Assembly (NCBI GenBank): GCA_964017235.1
Contig: OZ024928.1
Span: forward strand, 80,719,566-80,783,565
Direction: 5' to 3'
From: Sabellastarte sp. h YS-2021
Lineage: Eukaryota > Annelida > Polychaeta > Sabellida > Sabellidae
DNA length: 64,000 nucleotides
Shown: piece by piece, positions 24,401 to 39,744 of the stretch
How the letters are laid out: the number at the start of each line of letters is the position of its first letter
How positions within the stretch are numbered: position 1 is the first letter of the stretch
Program-made: the position numbers and the translations under genes
Notes under the pieces: generated by a model
What the model was told of the DNA's origin: nothing
What the model saw: the letters and a program-made list of their open reading frames with translations, nothing else
Databases searched by the model: none

Positions 24401-27400
24401 GGGCCACTTTAATAATTTCAATTTCCGGGGTGTGGAGGCCCATGACCCCTCAAGTTGGAAATGTCAAGTATATCACAATATTGCCAATACGAAGCCCAAA
24501 TTTAATTTCTTGCATATTCTAATAATTAATGAGGATATTTTAGGCACATTTGGAGCCTTACATGTCTGACCAGAAATTACTTCACCCAAATATTGTTGTA
24601 AAAATAGACAAAAATAGATGTAAATCAGCCCAAACCAGTACCAAATGTTGGTCTATAAGTGTGAAATTTGGCCCGAAAATTACTTGCCACACACTAAATC
24701 TGATTGCATAGGTTTTAGGATTACATCTGGTATACCAGTGGTGTCCTATGTGTCATATGTGGTCCAGGAAGGCCAAAATACAGCCACAGATGGCTGTATC
24801 AGGAAATGCTGATATATTCTCAATTAAGGTAGATTCAAGGTTGAAAACCATATTGTTTTCTACAGGAGTCGCCCCTGAAATGAATTTTAATAGTGTGTTC
24901 TTTGAGAAATTCATATCTAGCCCAAAGTGCAGGTTCAGGGAGTGTAGTTGGCGAGGGATTCATAAAATGCCAGATCAGTCCAAACCATCTCTTAAAGTTG
25001 GGTCAATCTGGCTGAAATTTTCACAGGAAACTCAGTTTATATCAGAGAATGAATTTGTATTGGGCTGGCCCACTCGAGGGCCACTTTAATAATTTCAATT
25101 TCCGGGGTGTGGAGGCCCATGACCCCTCAAGTTGGAAATGTCAAGTATATCACAATATTGCCAATACGAAGCCCAAATTTAATTTCTTGCATATTCTAAT
25201 AATTAATGAGGATATTTTAGGCACATTTGGAGCCTTACATGTCTGACCAGAAATTACTTCACCCAAATATTGTTGTAAAAATAGACAAAAATAGATGTAA
25301 ATCAGCCCAAACCAGTACCAAATGTTGGTCTATAAGTGTGAAATTTGGCCCGAAAATTACTTGCCACACACTAAATCTGATTGCATAGGTTTTAGGATTA
25401 CATCTGGTATACCAGTGGTGTCCTATGTGTCATATGTGGTCCAGGAAGGCCAAAATACAGCCACAGATGGCTGTATCAGGAAATGCTGATATATTCTCAA
25501 TTAAGGTAGATTCAAGGTTGAAAACCATATTGTTTTCTACAGGAGTCGCCCCTGAAATGAATTTTAATAGTGTGTTCTTTGAGAAATTCATATCTAGCCC
25601 AAAGTGCAGGTTCAGGGAGTGTAGTTGGCGAGGGATTCATAAAATGCCAGATCAGTCCAAACCATCTCTTAAAGTTGGGTCAATCTGGCTGAAATTTTCA
25701 CAGGAAACTCAGTTTATATCAGAGAATGAATTTGTATTGGGCTGGCCCACTCGAGGGCCACTTTAATAATTTCAATTTCCGGGGTGTGGAGGCCCATGAC
25801 CCCTCAAGTTGGAAATGTCAAGTATATCACAATATTGCCAATACGAAGCCCAAATTTAATTTCTTGCATATTCTAATAATTAATGAGGATATTTTAGGCA
25901 CATTTGGAGCCTTACATGTCTGACCAGAAATTACTTCACCCAAATATTGTTGTAAAAATAGACAAAAATAGATGTAAATCAGCCCAAACCAGTACCAAAT
26001 GTTGGTCTATAAGTGTGAAATTTGGCCCGAAAATTACTTGCCACACACTAAATCTGATTGCATAGGTTTTAGGATTACATCTGGTATACCAGTGGTGTCC
26101 TATGTGTCATATGTGGTCCAGGAAGGCCAAAATACAGCCACAGATGGCTGTATCAGGAAATGCTGATATATTCTCAATTAAGGTAGATTCAAGGTTGAAA
26201 ACCATATTGTTTTCTACGGGAGTCGCCCCTGAAATGAATTTTAATAGTGTGTTCTTTGAGAAATTCATATCTAGCCCAAAGTGCAGGTTCAGGGAGTGTA
26301 GTTGGCGAGGGATTCATAAAATGCCAGATCAGTCCAAACCATCTCTTAAAGTTGGGTCAATCTGGCTGAAATTTTCACAGGAAACTCAGTTTATATCAGA
26401 GAATGAATTTGTATTGGGCTGGCCCACTCGAGGGCCACTTTAATAATTTCAATTTCCGGGGTGTGGAGGCCCATGACCCCTCAAGTTGGAAATGTCAAGT
26501 ATATCACAATATTGCCAATACGAAGCCCAAATTTAATTTCTTGCATATTCTAATAATTAATGAGGATATTTTAGGCACATTTGGAGCCTTACATGTCTGA
26601 CCAGAAATTACTTCACCCAAATATTGTTGTAAAAATAGACAAAAATAGATGTAAATCAGCCCAAACCAGTACCAAATGTTGGTCTATAAGTGTGAAATTT
26701 GGCCCGAAAATTACTTGCCACACACTAAATCTGATTGCATAGGTTTTAGGATTACATCTGGTATACCAGTGGTGTCCTATGTGTCATATGTGGTCCAGGA
26801 AGGCCAAAATACAGCCACAGATGGCTGTATCAGGAAATGCTGATATATTCTCAATTAAGGTAGATTCAAGGTTGAAAACCATATTGTTTTCTACAGGAGT
26901 CGCCCCTGAAATGAATTTTAATAGTGTGTTCTTTGAGAAATTCATATCTAGCCCAAAGTGCAGGTTCAGGGAGTGTAGTTGGCGAGGGATTCATAAAATG
27001 CCAGATCAGTCCAAACCATCTCTTAAAGTTGGGTCAATCTGGCTGAAATTTTCACAGGAAACTCAGTTTATATCAGAGAATGAATTTGTATTGGGCTGGC
27101 CCACTCGAGGGCCACTTTAATAATTTCAATTTCCGGGGTGTGGAGGCCCATGACCCCTCAAGTTGGAAATGTCAAGTATATCACAATATTGCCAATACGA
27201 AGCCCAAATTTAATTTCTTGCATATTCTAATAATTAATGAGGATATTTTAGGCACATTTGGAGCCTTACATGTCTGACCAGAAATTACTTCACCCAAATA
27301 TTGTTGTAAAAATAGACAAAAATAGATGTAAATCAGCCCAAACCAGTACCAAATGTTGGTCTATAAGTGTGAAATTTGGCCCGAAAATTACTTGCCACAC

Positions 27401-29486
27401 ACTAAATCTGATTGCATAGGTTTTAGGATTACATCTGGTATACCAGTGGTGTCCTATGTGTCATATGTGGTCCAGGAAGGCCAAAATACAGCCACAGATG
27501 GCTGTATCAGGAAATGCTGATATATTCTCAATTAAGGTAGATTCAAGGTTGAAAACTATATTGTTTTCTACAGGAGTCGCCCCTGAAATGAATTTTAATA
27601 GTGTGTTCTTTGAGAAATTCATATCTAGCCCAAAGTGCAGGTTCAGGGAGTGTAGTTGGCGAGGGATTCATAAAATGCCAGATCAGTCCAAACCATCTCT
27701 TAAAGTTGGGTCAATCTGGCTGAAATTTTCACAGGAAACTCAGTTTATATCAGAGAATGAATTTGTATTGGGCTGGCCCACTCGAGGGCCACTTTAATAA
27801 TTTCAATTTCCGGGGTGTGGAGGCCCATGACCCCTCAAGTTGGAAATGTCAAGTATATCACAATATTGCCAATACGAAGCCCAAATTTAATTTCTTGCAT
27901 ATTCTAATAATTAATGAGGATATTTTAGGCACATTTGGAGCCTTACATGTCTGACCAGAAATTACTTCACCCAAATATTGTTGTAAAAATAGACAAAAAT
28001 AGATGTAAATCAGCCCAAACCAGTACCAAATGTTGGTCTATAAGTGTGAAATTTGGCCCGAAAATTACTTGCCACACACTAAATCTGATTGCATAGGTTT
28101 TAGGATTACATCTGGTATACCAGTGGTGTCCTATGTGTCATATGTGGTCCAGGAAGGCCAAAATACAGCCACAGATGGCTGTATCAGGAAATGCTGATAT
28201 ATTCTCAATTAAGGTAGATTCAAGGTTGAAAACCATATTGTTTTCTACAGGAGTCGCCCCTGAAATGAATTTTAATAGTGTGTTCTTTGAGAAATTCATA
28301 TCTAGCCCAAAGTGCAGGTTCAGGGAGTGTAGTTGGCGAGGGATTCATAAAATGCCAGATCAGTCCAAACCATCTCTTAAAGTTGGGTCAATCTGGCTGA
28401 AATTTTCACAGGAAACTCAGTTTATATCAGAGAATGAATTTGTATTGGGCTGGCCCACTCGAGGGCCACTTTAATAATTTCAATTTCCGGGGTGTGGAGG
28501 CCCATGACCCCTCAAGTTGGAAATGTCAAGTATATCACAATATTGCCAATACGAAGCCCAAATTTAATTTCTTGCATATTCTAATAATTAATGAGGATAT
28601 TTTAGGCACATTTGGAGCCTTACATGTCTGACCAGAAATTACTTCACCCAAATATTGTTGTAAAAATAGACAAAAATAGATGTAAATCAGCCCAAACCAG
28701 TACCAAATGTTGGTCTATAAGTGTGAAATTTGGCCCGAAAATTACTTGCCACACACTAAATCTGATTGCATAGGTTTTAGGATTACATCTGGTATACCAG
28801 TGGTGTCCTATGTGTCATATGTGGTCCAGGAAGGCCAAAATACAGCCACAGATGGCTGTATCAGGAAATGCTGATATATTCTCAATTAAGGTAGATTCAA
28901 GGTTGAAAACCATATTGTTTTCTACAGGAGTCGCCCCTGAAATGAATTTTAATAGTGTGTTCTTTGAGAAATTCATATCTAGCCCAAAGTGCAGGTTCAG
29001 GGAGTGTAGTTGGCGAGGGATTCATAAAATGCCAGATCAGTCCAAACCATCTCTTAAAGTTGGGTCAATCTGGCTGAAATTTTCACAGGAAACTCAGTTT
29101 ATATCAGAGAATGAATTTGTATTGGGCTGGCCCACTCGAGGGCCACTTTAATAATTTCAATTTCCGGGGTGTGGAGGCCCATGACCCCTCAAGTTGGAAA
29201 TGTCAAGTATATCACAATATTGCCAATACGAAGCCCAAATTTAATTTCTTGCATATTCTAATAATTAATGAGGATATTTTAGGCACATTTGGAGCCTTAC
29301 ATGTCTGACCAGAAATTACTTCACCCAAATATTGTTGTAAAAATAGACAAAAATAGATGTAAATCAGCCCAAACCAGTACCAAATGTTGGTCTATAAGTG
29401 TGAAATTTGGCCCGAAAATTACTTGCCACACACTAAATCTGATTGCATAGGTTTTAGGATTACATCTGGTATACCAGTGGTGTCCT

Positions 29487-30164
29487 ATGTGTCATATGTG
29501 GTCCAGGAAGGCCAAAATACAGCCACAGATGGCTGTATCAGGAAATGCTGATATATTCTCAATTAAGGTAGATTCAAGGTTGAAAACCCATATTGTTTTC
29601 TACAGGAGTCGCCCCTGAAATGAATTTTAATAGTGTGTTCTTTGAGAAATTCATATCTAGCCCAAAGTGCAGGTTCAGGGAGTGTAGTTGGCGAGGGATT
29701 CATAAAATGCCAGATCAGTCCAAACCATCTCTTAAAGTTGGGTCAATCTGGCTGAAATTTTCACAGGAAACTCAGTTTATATCAGAGAATGAATTTGTAT
29801 TGGGCTGGCCCACTCGAGGGCCACTTTAATAATTTCAATTTCCGGGGTGTGGAGGCCCATGACCCCTCAAGTTGGAAATGTCAAGTATATCACAATATTG
29901 CCAATACGAAGCCCAAATTTAATTTCTTGCATATTCTAATAATTAATGAGGATATTTTAGGCACATTTGGAGCCTTACATGTCTGACCAGAAATTACTTC
30001 ACCCAAATATTGTTGTAAAAATAGACAAAAATAGATGTAAATCAGCCCAAACCAGTACCAAATGTTGGTCTATAAGTGTGAAATTTGGCCCGAAAATTAC
30101 TTGCCACACACTAAATCTGATTGCATAGGTTTTAGGATTACATCTGGTATACCAGTGGTGTCCT
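29487..30164 (+). repeat. 678-bp core monomer with a one-base insertion (copy 44)
   Basis: The sequence reads gaaaacccata at about 29583-29591, where the core has gaaaaccata, one extra C in a short C run. It is otherwise core type. It could be a real slippage mutation or a sequencing or consensus error. It shifts the phase of all downstream monomers by one base. Confidence 0.8.
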
Positions 30165-33100
30165 ATGTGTCATATGTGGTCCAGGAAGGCCAAAATACAG
30201 CCACAGATGGCTGTATCAGGAAATGCTGATATATTCTCAATTAAGGTAGATTCAAGGTTGAAAACCATATTGTTTTCTACAGGAGTCGCCCCTGAAATGA
30301 ATTTTAATAGTGTGTTCTTTGAGAAATTCATATCTAGCCCAAAGTGCAGGTTCAGGGAGTGTAGTTGGCGAGGGATTCATAAAATGCCAGATCAGTCCAA
30401 ACCATCTCTTAAAGTTGGGTCAATCTGGCTGAAATTTTCACAGGAAACTCAGTTTATATCAGAGAATGAATTTGTATTGGGCTGGCCCACTCGAGGGCCA
30501 CTTTAATAATTTCAATTTCCGGGGTGTGGAGGCCCATGACCCCTCAAGTTGGAAATGTCAAGTATATCACAATATTGCCAATACGAAGCCCAAATTTAAT
30601 TTCTTGCATATTCTAATAATTAATGAGGATATTTTAGGCACATTTGGAGCCTTACATGTCTGACCAGAAATTACTTCACCCAAATATTGTTGTAAAAATA
30701 GACAAAAATAGATGTAAATCAGCCCAAACCAGTACCAAATGTTGGTCTATAAGTGTGAAATTTGGCCCGAAAATTACTTGCCACACACTAAATCTGATTG
30801 CATAGGTTTTAGGATTACATCTGGTATACCAGTGGTGTCCTATGTGTCATATGTGGTCCAGGAAGGCCAAAATACAGCCACAGATGGCTGTATCAGGAAA
30901 TGCTGATATATTCTCAATTAAGGTAGATTCAAGGTTGAAAACCATATTGTTTTCTACAGGAGTCGCCCCTGAAATGAATTTTAATAGTGTGTTCTTTGAG
31001 AAATTCATATCTAGCCCAAAGTGCAGGTTCAGGGAGTGTAGTTGGCGAGGGATTCATAAAATGCCAGATCAGTCCAAACCATCTCTTAAAGTTGGGTCAA
31101 TCTGGCTGAAATTTTCACAGGAAACTCAGTTTATATCAGAGAATGAATTTGTATTGGGCTGGCCCACTCGAGGGCCACTTTAATAATTTCAATTTCCGGG
31201 GTGTGGAGGCCCATGACCCCTCAAGTTGGAAATGTCAAGTATATCACAATATTGCCAATACGAAGCCCAAATTTAATTTCTTGCATATTCTAATAATTAA
31301 TGAGGATATTTTAGGCACATTTGGAGCCTTACATGTCTGACCAGAAATTACTTCACCCAAATATTGTTGTAAAAATAGACAAAAATAGATGTAAATCAGC
31401 CCAAACCAGTACCAAATGTTGGTCTATAAGTGTGAAATTTGGCCCGAAAATTACTTGCCACACACTAAATCTGATTGCATAGGTTTTAGGATTACATCTG
31501 GTATACCAGTGGTGTCCTATGTGTCATATGTGGTCCAGGAAGGCCAAAATACAGCCACAGATGGCTGTATCAGGAAATGCTGATATATTCTCAATTAAGG
31601 TAGATTCAAGGTTGAAAACCATATTGTTTTCTACAGGAGTCGCCCCTGAAATGAATTTTAATAGTGTGTTCTTTGAGAAATTCATATCTAGCCCAAAGTG
31701 CAGGTTCAGGGAGTGTAGTTGGCGAGGGATTTATAAAATGCCAGATCAGTCCAAACCATCTCTTAAAGTTGGGTCAATCTGGCTGAAATTTTCACAGGAA
31801 ACTCAGTTTATATCAGAGAATGAATTTGTATTGGGCTGGCCCACTCGAGGGCCACTTTAATAATTTCAATTTCCGGGGTGTGGAGGCCCATGACCCCTCA
31901 AGTTGGAAATGTCAAGTATATCACAATATTGCCAATACGAAGCCCAAATTTAATTTCTTGCATATTCTAATAATTAATGAGGATATTTTAGGCACATTTG
32001 GAGCCTTACATGTCTGACCAGAAATTACTTCACCCAAATATTGTTGTAAAAATAGACAAAAATAGATGTAAATCAGCCCAAACCAGTACCAAATGTTGGT
32101 CTATAAGTGTGAAATTTGGCCCGAAAATTACTTGCCACACACTAAATCTGATTGCATAGGTTTTAGGATTACATCTGGTATACCAGTGGTGTCCTATGTG
32201 TCATATGTGGTCCAGGAAGGCCAAAATACAGCCACAGATGGCTGTATCAGGAAATGCTGATATATTCTCAATTAAGGTAGATTCAAGGTTGAAAACCATA
32301 TTGTTTTCTACAGGAGTCGCCCCTGAAATGAATTTTAATAGTGTGTTCTTTGAGAAATTCATATCTAGCCCAAAGTGCAGGTTCAGGGAGTGTAGTTGGC
32401 GAGGGATTCATAAAATGCCAGATCAGTCCAAACCATCTCTTAAAGTTGGGTCAATCTGGCTGAAATTTTCACAGGAAACTCAGTTTATATCAGAGAATGA
32501 ATTTGTATTGGGCTGGCCCACTCGAGGGCCACTTTAATAATTTCAATTTCCGGGGTGTGGAGGCCCATGACCCCTCAAGTTGGAAATGTCAAGTATATCA
32601 CAATATTGCCAATACGAAGCCCAAATTTAATTTCTTGCATATTCTAATAATTAATGAGGATATTTTAGGCACATTTGGAGCCTTACATGTCTGACCAGAA
32701 ATTACTTCACCCAAATATTGTTGTAAAAATAGACAAAAATAGATGTAAATCAGCCCAAACCAGTACCAAATGTTGGTCTATAAGTGTGAAATTTGGCCCG
32801 AAAATTACTTGCCACACACTAAATCTGATTGCATAGGTTTTAGGATTACATCTGGTATACCAGTGGTGTCCTATGTGTCATATGTGGTCCAGGAAGGCCA
32901 AAATACAGCCACAGATGGCTGTATCAGGAAATGCTGATATATTCTCAATTAAGGTAGATTCAAGGTTGAAAACCATATTGTTTTCTACAGGAGTCGCCCC
33001 TGAAATGAATTTTAATAGTGTGTTCTTTGAGAAATTCATATCTAGCCCAAAGTGCAGGTTCAGGGAGTGTAGTTGGCGAGGGATTCATAAAATGCCAGAT

Positions 33101-36100
33101 CAGTCCAAACCATCTCTTAAAGTTGGGTCAATTTGGCTGAAATTTTCACAGGAAACTCAGTTTATATCAGAGAATGAATTTGTATTGGGCTGGCCCACTC
33201 GAGGGCCACTTTAATAATTTCAATTTCCGGGGTGTGGAGGCCCATGACCCCTCAAGTTGGAAATGTCAAGTATATCACAATATTGCCAATACGAAGCCCA
33301 AATTTAATTTCTTGCATATTCTAATAATTAATGAGGATATTTTAGGCACATTTGGAGCCTTACATGTCTGACCAGAAATTACTTCACCCAAATATTGTTG
33401 TAAAAATAGACAAAAATAGATGTAAATCAGCCCAAACCAGTACCAAATGTTGGTCTATAAGTGTGAAATTTGGCCCGAAAATTACTTGCCACACACTAAA
33501 TCTGATTGCATAGGTTTTAGGATTACATCTGGTATACCAGTGGTGTCCTATGTGTCATATGTGGTCCAGGAAGGCCAAAATACAGCCACAGATGGCTGTA
33601 TCAGGAAATGCTGATATATTCTCAATTAAGGTAGATTCAAGGTTGAAAACCATATTGTTTTCTACAGGAGTCGCCCCTGAAATGAATTTTAATAGTGTGT
33701 TCTTTGAGAAATTCATATCTAGCCCAAAGTGCAGGTTCAGGGAGTGTAGTTGGCGAGGGATTCATAAAATGCCAGATCAGTCCAAACCATCTCTTAAAGT
33801 TGGGTCAATCTGGCTGAAATTTTCACAGGAAACTCAGTTTATATCAGAGAATGAATTTGTATTGGGCTGGCCCACTCGAGGGCCACTTTAATAATTTCAA
33901 TTTCCGGGGTGTGGAGGCCCATGACCCCTCAAGTTGGAAATGTCAAGTATATCACAATATTGCCAATACGAAGCCCAAATTTAATTTCTTGCATATTCTA
34001 ATAATTAATGAGGATATTTTAGGCACATTTGGAGCCTTACATGTCTGACCAGAAATTACTTCACCCAAATATTGTTGTAAAAATAGACAAAAATAGATGT
34101 AAATCAGCCCAAACCAGTACCAAATGTTGGTCTATAAGTGTGAAATTTGGCCCGAAAATTACTTGCCACACACTAAATCTGATTGCATAGGTTTTAGGAT
34201 TACATCTGGTATACCAGTGGTGTCCTATGTGTCATATGTGGTCCAGGAAGGCCAAAATACAGCCACAGATGGCTGTATCAGGAAATGCTGATATATTCTC
34301 AATTAAGGTAGATTCAAGGTTGAAAACCATATTGTTTTCTACAGGAGTCGCCCCTGAAATGAATTTTAATAGTGTGTTCTTTGAGAAATTCATATCTAGC
34401 CCAAAGTGCAGGTTCAGGGAGTGTAGTTGGCGAGGGATTCATAAAATGCCAGATCAGTCCAAACCATCTCTTAAAGTTGGGTCAATCTGGCTGAAATTTT
34501 CACAGGAAACTCAGTTTATATCAGAGAATGAATTTGTATTGGGCTGGCCCACTCGAGGGCCACTTTAATAATTTCAATTTCCGGGGTGTGGAGGCCCATG
34601 ACCCCTCAAGTTGGAAATGTCAAGTATATCACAATATTGCCAATACGAAGCCCAAATTTAATTTCTTGCATATTCTAATAATTAATGAGGATATTTTAGG
34701 CACATTTGGAGCCTTACATGTCTGACCAGAAATTACTTCACCCAAATATTGTTGTAAAAATAGACAAAAATAGATGTAAATCAGCCCAAACCAGTACCAA
34801 ATGTTGGTCTATAAGTGTGAAATTTGGCCCGAAAATTACTTGCCACACACTAAATCTGATTGCATAGGTTTTAGGATTACATCTGGTATACCAGTGGTGT
34901 CCTATGTGTCATATGTGGTCCAGGAAGGCCAAAATACAGCCACAGATGGCTGTATCAGGAAATGCTGATATATTCTCAATTAAGGTAGATTCAAGGTTGA
35001 AAACCATATTGTTTTCTACAGGAGTCGCCCCTGAAATGAATTTTAATAGTGTGTTCTTTGAGAAATTCATATCTAGCCCAAAGTGCAGGTTCAGGGAGTG
35101 TAGTTGGCGAGGGATTCATAAAATGCCAGATCAGTCCAAACCATCTCTTAAAGTTGGGTCAATCTGGCTGAAATTTTCACAGGAAACTCAGTTTATATCA
35201 GAGAATGAATTTGTATTGGGCTGGCCCACTCGAGGGCCACTTTAATAATTTCAATTTCCGGGGTGTGGAGGCCCATGACCCCTCAAGTTGGAAATGTCAA
35301 GTATATCACAATATTGCCAATACGAAGCCCAAATTTAATTTCTTGCATATTCTAATAATTAATGAGGATATTTTAGGCACATTTGGAGCCTTACATGTCT
35401 GACCAGAAATTACTTCACCCAAATATTGTTGTAAAAATAGACAAAAATAGATGTAAATCAGCCCAAACCAGTACCAAATGTTGGTCTATAAGTGTGAAAT
35501 TTGGCCCGAAAATTACTTGCCACACACTAAATCTGATTGCATAGGTTTTAGGATTACATCTGGTATACCAGTGGTGTCCTATGTGTCATATGTGGTCCAG
35601 GAAGGCCAAAATACAGCCACAGATGGCTGTATCAGGAAATGCTGATATATTCTCAATTAAGGTAGATTCAAGGTTGAAAACCATATTGTTTTCTACAGGA
35701 GTCGCCCCTGAAATGAATTTTAATAGTGTGTTCTTTGAGAAATTCATATCTAGCCCAAAGTGCAGGTTCAGGGAGTGTAGTTGGCGAGGGATTCATAAAA
35801 TGCCAGATCAGTCCAAACCATCTCTTAAAGTTGGGTCAATCTGGCTGAAATTTTCACAGGAAACTCAGTTTATATCAGAGAATGAATTTGTATTGGGCTG
35901 GCCCACTCGAGGGCCACTTTAATAATTTCAATTTCCGGGGTGTGGAGGCCCATGACCCCTCAAGTTGGAAATGTCAAGTATATCACAATATTGCCAATAC
36001 GAAGCCCAAATTTAATTTCTTGCATATTCTAATAATTAATGAGGATATTTTAGGCACATTTGGAGCCTTACATGTCTGACCAGAAATTACTTCACCCAAA

Positions 36101-38708
36101 TATTGTTGTAAAAATAGACAAAAATAGATGTAAATCAGCCCAAACCAGTACCAAATGTTGGTCTATAAGTGTGAAATTTGGCCCGAAAATTACTTGCCAC
36201 ACACTAAATCTGATTGCATAGGTTTTAGGATTACATCTGGTATACCAGTGGTGTCCTATGTGTCATATGTGGTCCAGGAAGGCCAAAATACAGCCACAGA
36301 TGGCTGTATCAGGAAATGCTGATATATTCTCAATTAAGGTAGATTCAAGGTTGAAAACCATATTGTTTTCTACAGGAGTCGCCCCTGAAATGAATTTTAA
36401 TAGTGTGTTCTTTGAGAAATTCATATCTAGCCCAAAGTGCAGGTTCAGGGAGTGTAGTTGGCGAGGGATTCATAAAATGCCAGATCAGTCCAAACCATCT
36501 CTTAAAGTTGGGTCAATCTGGCTGAAATTTTCACAGGAAACTCAGTTTATATCAGAGAATGAATTTGTATTGGGCTGGCCCACTCGAGGGCCACTTTAAT
36601 AATTTCAATTTCCGGGGTGTGGAGGCCCATGACCCCTCAAGTTGGAAATGTCAAGTATATCACAATATTGCCAATACGAAGCCCAAATTTAATTTCTTGC
36701 ATATTCTAATAATTAATGAGGATATTTTAGGCACATTTGGAGCCTTACATGTCTGACCAGAAATTACTTCACCCAAATATTGTTGTAAAAATAGACAAAA
36801 ATAGATGTAAATCAGCCCAAACCAGTACCAAATGTTGGTCTATAAGTGTGAAATTTGGCCCGAAAATTACTTGCCACACACTAAATCTGATTGCATAGGT
36901 TTTAGGATTACATCTGGTATACCAGTGGTGTCCTATGTGTCATATGTGGTCCAGGAAGGCCAAAATACAGCCACAGATGGCTGTATCAGGAAATGCTGAT
37001 ATATTCTCAATTAAGGTAGATTCAAGGTTGAAAACCATATTGTTTTCTACAGGAGTCGCCCCTGAAATGAATTTTAATAGTGTGTTCTTTGAGAAATTCA
37101 TATCTAGCCCAAAGTGCAGGTTCAGGGAGTGTAGTTGGCGAGGGATTCATAAAATGCCAGATCAGTCCAAACCATCTCTTAAAGTTGGGTCAATCTGGCT
37201 GAAATTTTCACAGGAAACTCAGTTTATATCAGAGAATGAATTTGTATTGGGCTGGCCCACTCGAGGGCCACTTTAATAATTTCAATTTCCGGGGTGTGGA
37301 GGCCCATGACCCCTCAAGTTGGAAATGTCAAGTATATCACAATATTGCCAATACGAAGCCCAAATTTAATTTCTTGCATATTCTAATAATTAATGAGGAT
37401 ATTTTAGGCACATTTGGAGCCTTACATGTCTGACCAGAAATTACTTCACCCAAATATTGTTGTAAAAATAGACAAAAATAGATGTAAATCAGCCCAAACC
37501 AGTACCAAATGTTGGTCTATAAGTGTGAAATTTGGCCCGAAAATTACTTGCCACACACTAAATCTGATTGCATAGGTTTTAGGATTACATCTGGTATACC
37601 AGTGGTGTCCTATGTGTCATATGTGGTCCAGGAAGGCCAAAATACAGCCACAGATGGCTGTATCAGGAAATGCTGATATATTCTCAATTAAGGTAGATTC
37701 AAGGTTGAAAACCATATTGTTTTCTACAGGAGTCGCCCCTGAAATGAATTTTAATAGTGTGTTCTTTGAGAAATTCATATCTAGCCCAAAGTGCAGGTTC
37801 AGGGAGTGTAGTTGGCGAGGGATTCATAAAATGCCAGATCAGTCCAAACCATCTCTTAAAGTTGGGTCAATCTGGCTGAAATTTTCACAGGAAACTCAGT
37901 TTATATCAGAGAATGAATTTGTATTGGGCTGGCCCACTCGAGGGCCACTTTAATAATTTCAATTTCCGGGGTGTGGAGGCCCATGACCCCTCAAGTTGGA
38001 AATGTCAAGTATATCACAATATTGCCAATACGAAGCCCAAATTTAATTTCTTGCATATTCTAATAATTAATGAGGATATTTTAGGCACATTTGGAGCCTT
38101 ACATGTCTGACCAGAAATTACTTCACCCAAATATTGTTGTAAAAATAGACAAAAATAGATGTAAATCAGCCCAAACCAGTACCAAATGTTGGTCTATAAG
38201 TGTGAAATTTGGCCCGAAAATTACTTGCCACACACTAAATCTGATTGCATAGGTTTTAGGATTACATCTGGTATACCAGTGGTGTCCTATGTGTCATATG
38301 TGGTCCAGGAAGGCCAAAATACAGCCACAGATGGCTGTATCAGGAAATGCTGATATATTCTCAATTAAGGTAGATTCAAGGTTGAAAACCATATTGTTTT
38401 CTACAGGAGTCGCCCCTGAAATGAATTTTAATAGTGTGTTCTTTGAGAAATTCATATCTAGCCCAAAGTGCAGGTTCAGGGAGTGTAGTTGGCGAGGGAT
38501 TCATAAAATGCCAGATCAGTCCAAACCATCTCTTAAAGTTGGGTCAATCTGGCTGAAATTTTCACAGGAAACTCAGTTTATATCAGAGAATGAATTTGTA
38601 TTGGGCTGGCCCACTCGAGGGCCACTTTAATAATTTCAATTTCCGGGGTGTGGAGGCCCATGACCCCTCAAGTTGGAAATGTCAAGTATATCACAATATT
38701 GCCAATAC

Positions 38709-39744
38709 AAAGCCCAAATTTAATTTCTTGCATATTCTAATAATTAATGAGGATATTTTAGGCACATTTGGAGCCTTACATGTCTGACCAGAAATTACTT
38801 CACCCAAATATTGTTGTAAAAATAGACAAAAATAGATGTAAATCAGCCCAAACCAGTACCAAATGTTGGTCTATAAGTGTGAAATTTGGCCCAAAAATTA
38901 CTTGCCACACACTAAATCTGATTGCATAGGTTTTAGGATTACATCTGGTATACCAGTGGTGTCCTATGTGTCATATGTGGTCCAGGAAGGCCAAAATACA
39001 GCCACAGATGGCTGTATCAGGAAATGCTGATATATTCTCAATTAAGGTAGATTCAAGGTTGAAAACCATATTGTTTTCTACAGGAGTCGCCCCTGAAATG
39101 AATTTTAATAGTGTGTTCTTTGAGAAATTCATATCTAGCCCAAAGTGCAGGTTCAGGGAGTGTAGTTGGCGAGGGATTCATAAAATGCCAGATCAGTCCA
39201 AACCATCTCTTAAAGTTGGGTCAATCTGGCTGAAATTTTCACAGGAAACTCAGTTTATATCAGAGAATGAATTTGTATTGGGCTGGCCCACTCGAGGGCC
39301 ACTTTAATAATTTCAATTTCCGGGGTGTGGAGGCCCATGACCCCTCAAGTTGGAAATGTCAAGTATATCACAATATTGCCAATACGAAGCCCAAATTTAA
39401 TTTCTTGCATATTCTAATAATTAATGAGGATATTTTAGGCACATTTGGAGCCTTACATGTCTGACCAGAAATTACTTCACCCAAATATTGTTGTAAAAAT
39501 AGACAAAAATAGATGTAAATCAGCCCAAACCAGTACCAAATGTTGGTCTATAAGTGTGAAATTTGGCCCGAAAATTACTTGCCACACACTAAATCTGATT
39601 GCATAGGTTTTAGGATTACATCTGGTATACCAGTGGTGTCCTATGTGTCATATGTGGTCCAGGAAGGCCAAAATACAGCCACAGATGGCTGTATCAGGAA
39701 ATGCTGATATATTCTCAATTAAGGTAGATTCAAGGTTGAAAACT
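38709..39744 (+). repeat. Marker segment of a six-monomer duplication (first copy)
   Basis: Three linked rare bases in an otherwise uniform region: A 38709 (caatacaaag), A 38893 (gcccaaaaa) and T 39744 (aaactatatt). Each recurs exactly 4062 bp (6 x 677) downstream at 42771, 42955 and 43806. Shared linkage of three rare variants at one offset supports duplication of a six-monomer block by unequal exchange. The true block ends are hidden by the uniformity of the core. Confidence 0.8.

Noticed and set aside
29583-29591. One-base insertion in copy 44 as a biological finding
   Set aside because: A single extra C in a C run is equally well explained by a sequencing or consensus error. It is kept only as a feature note.
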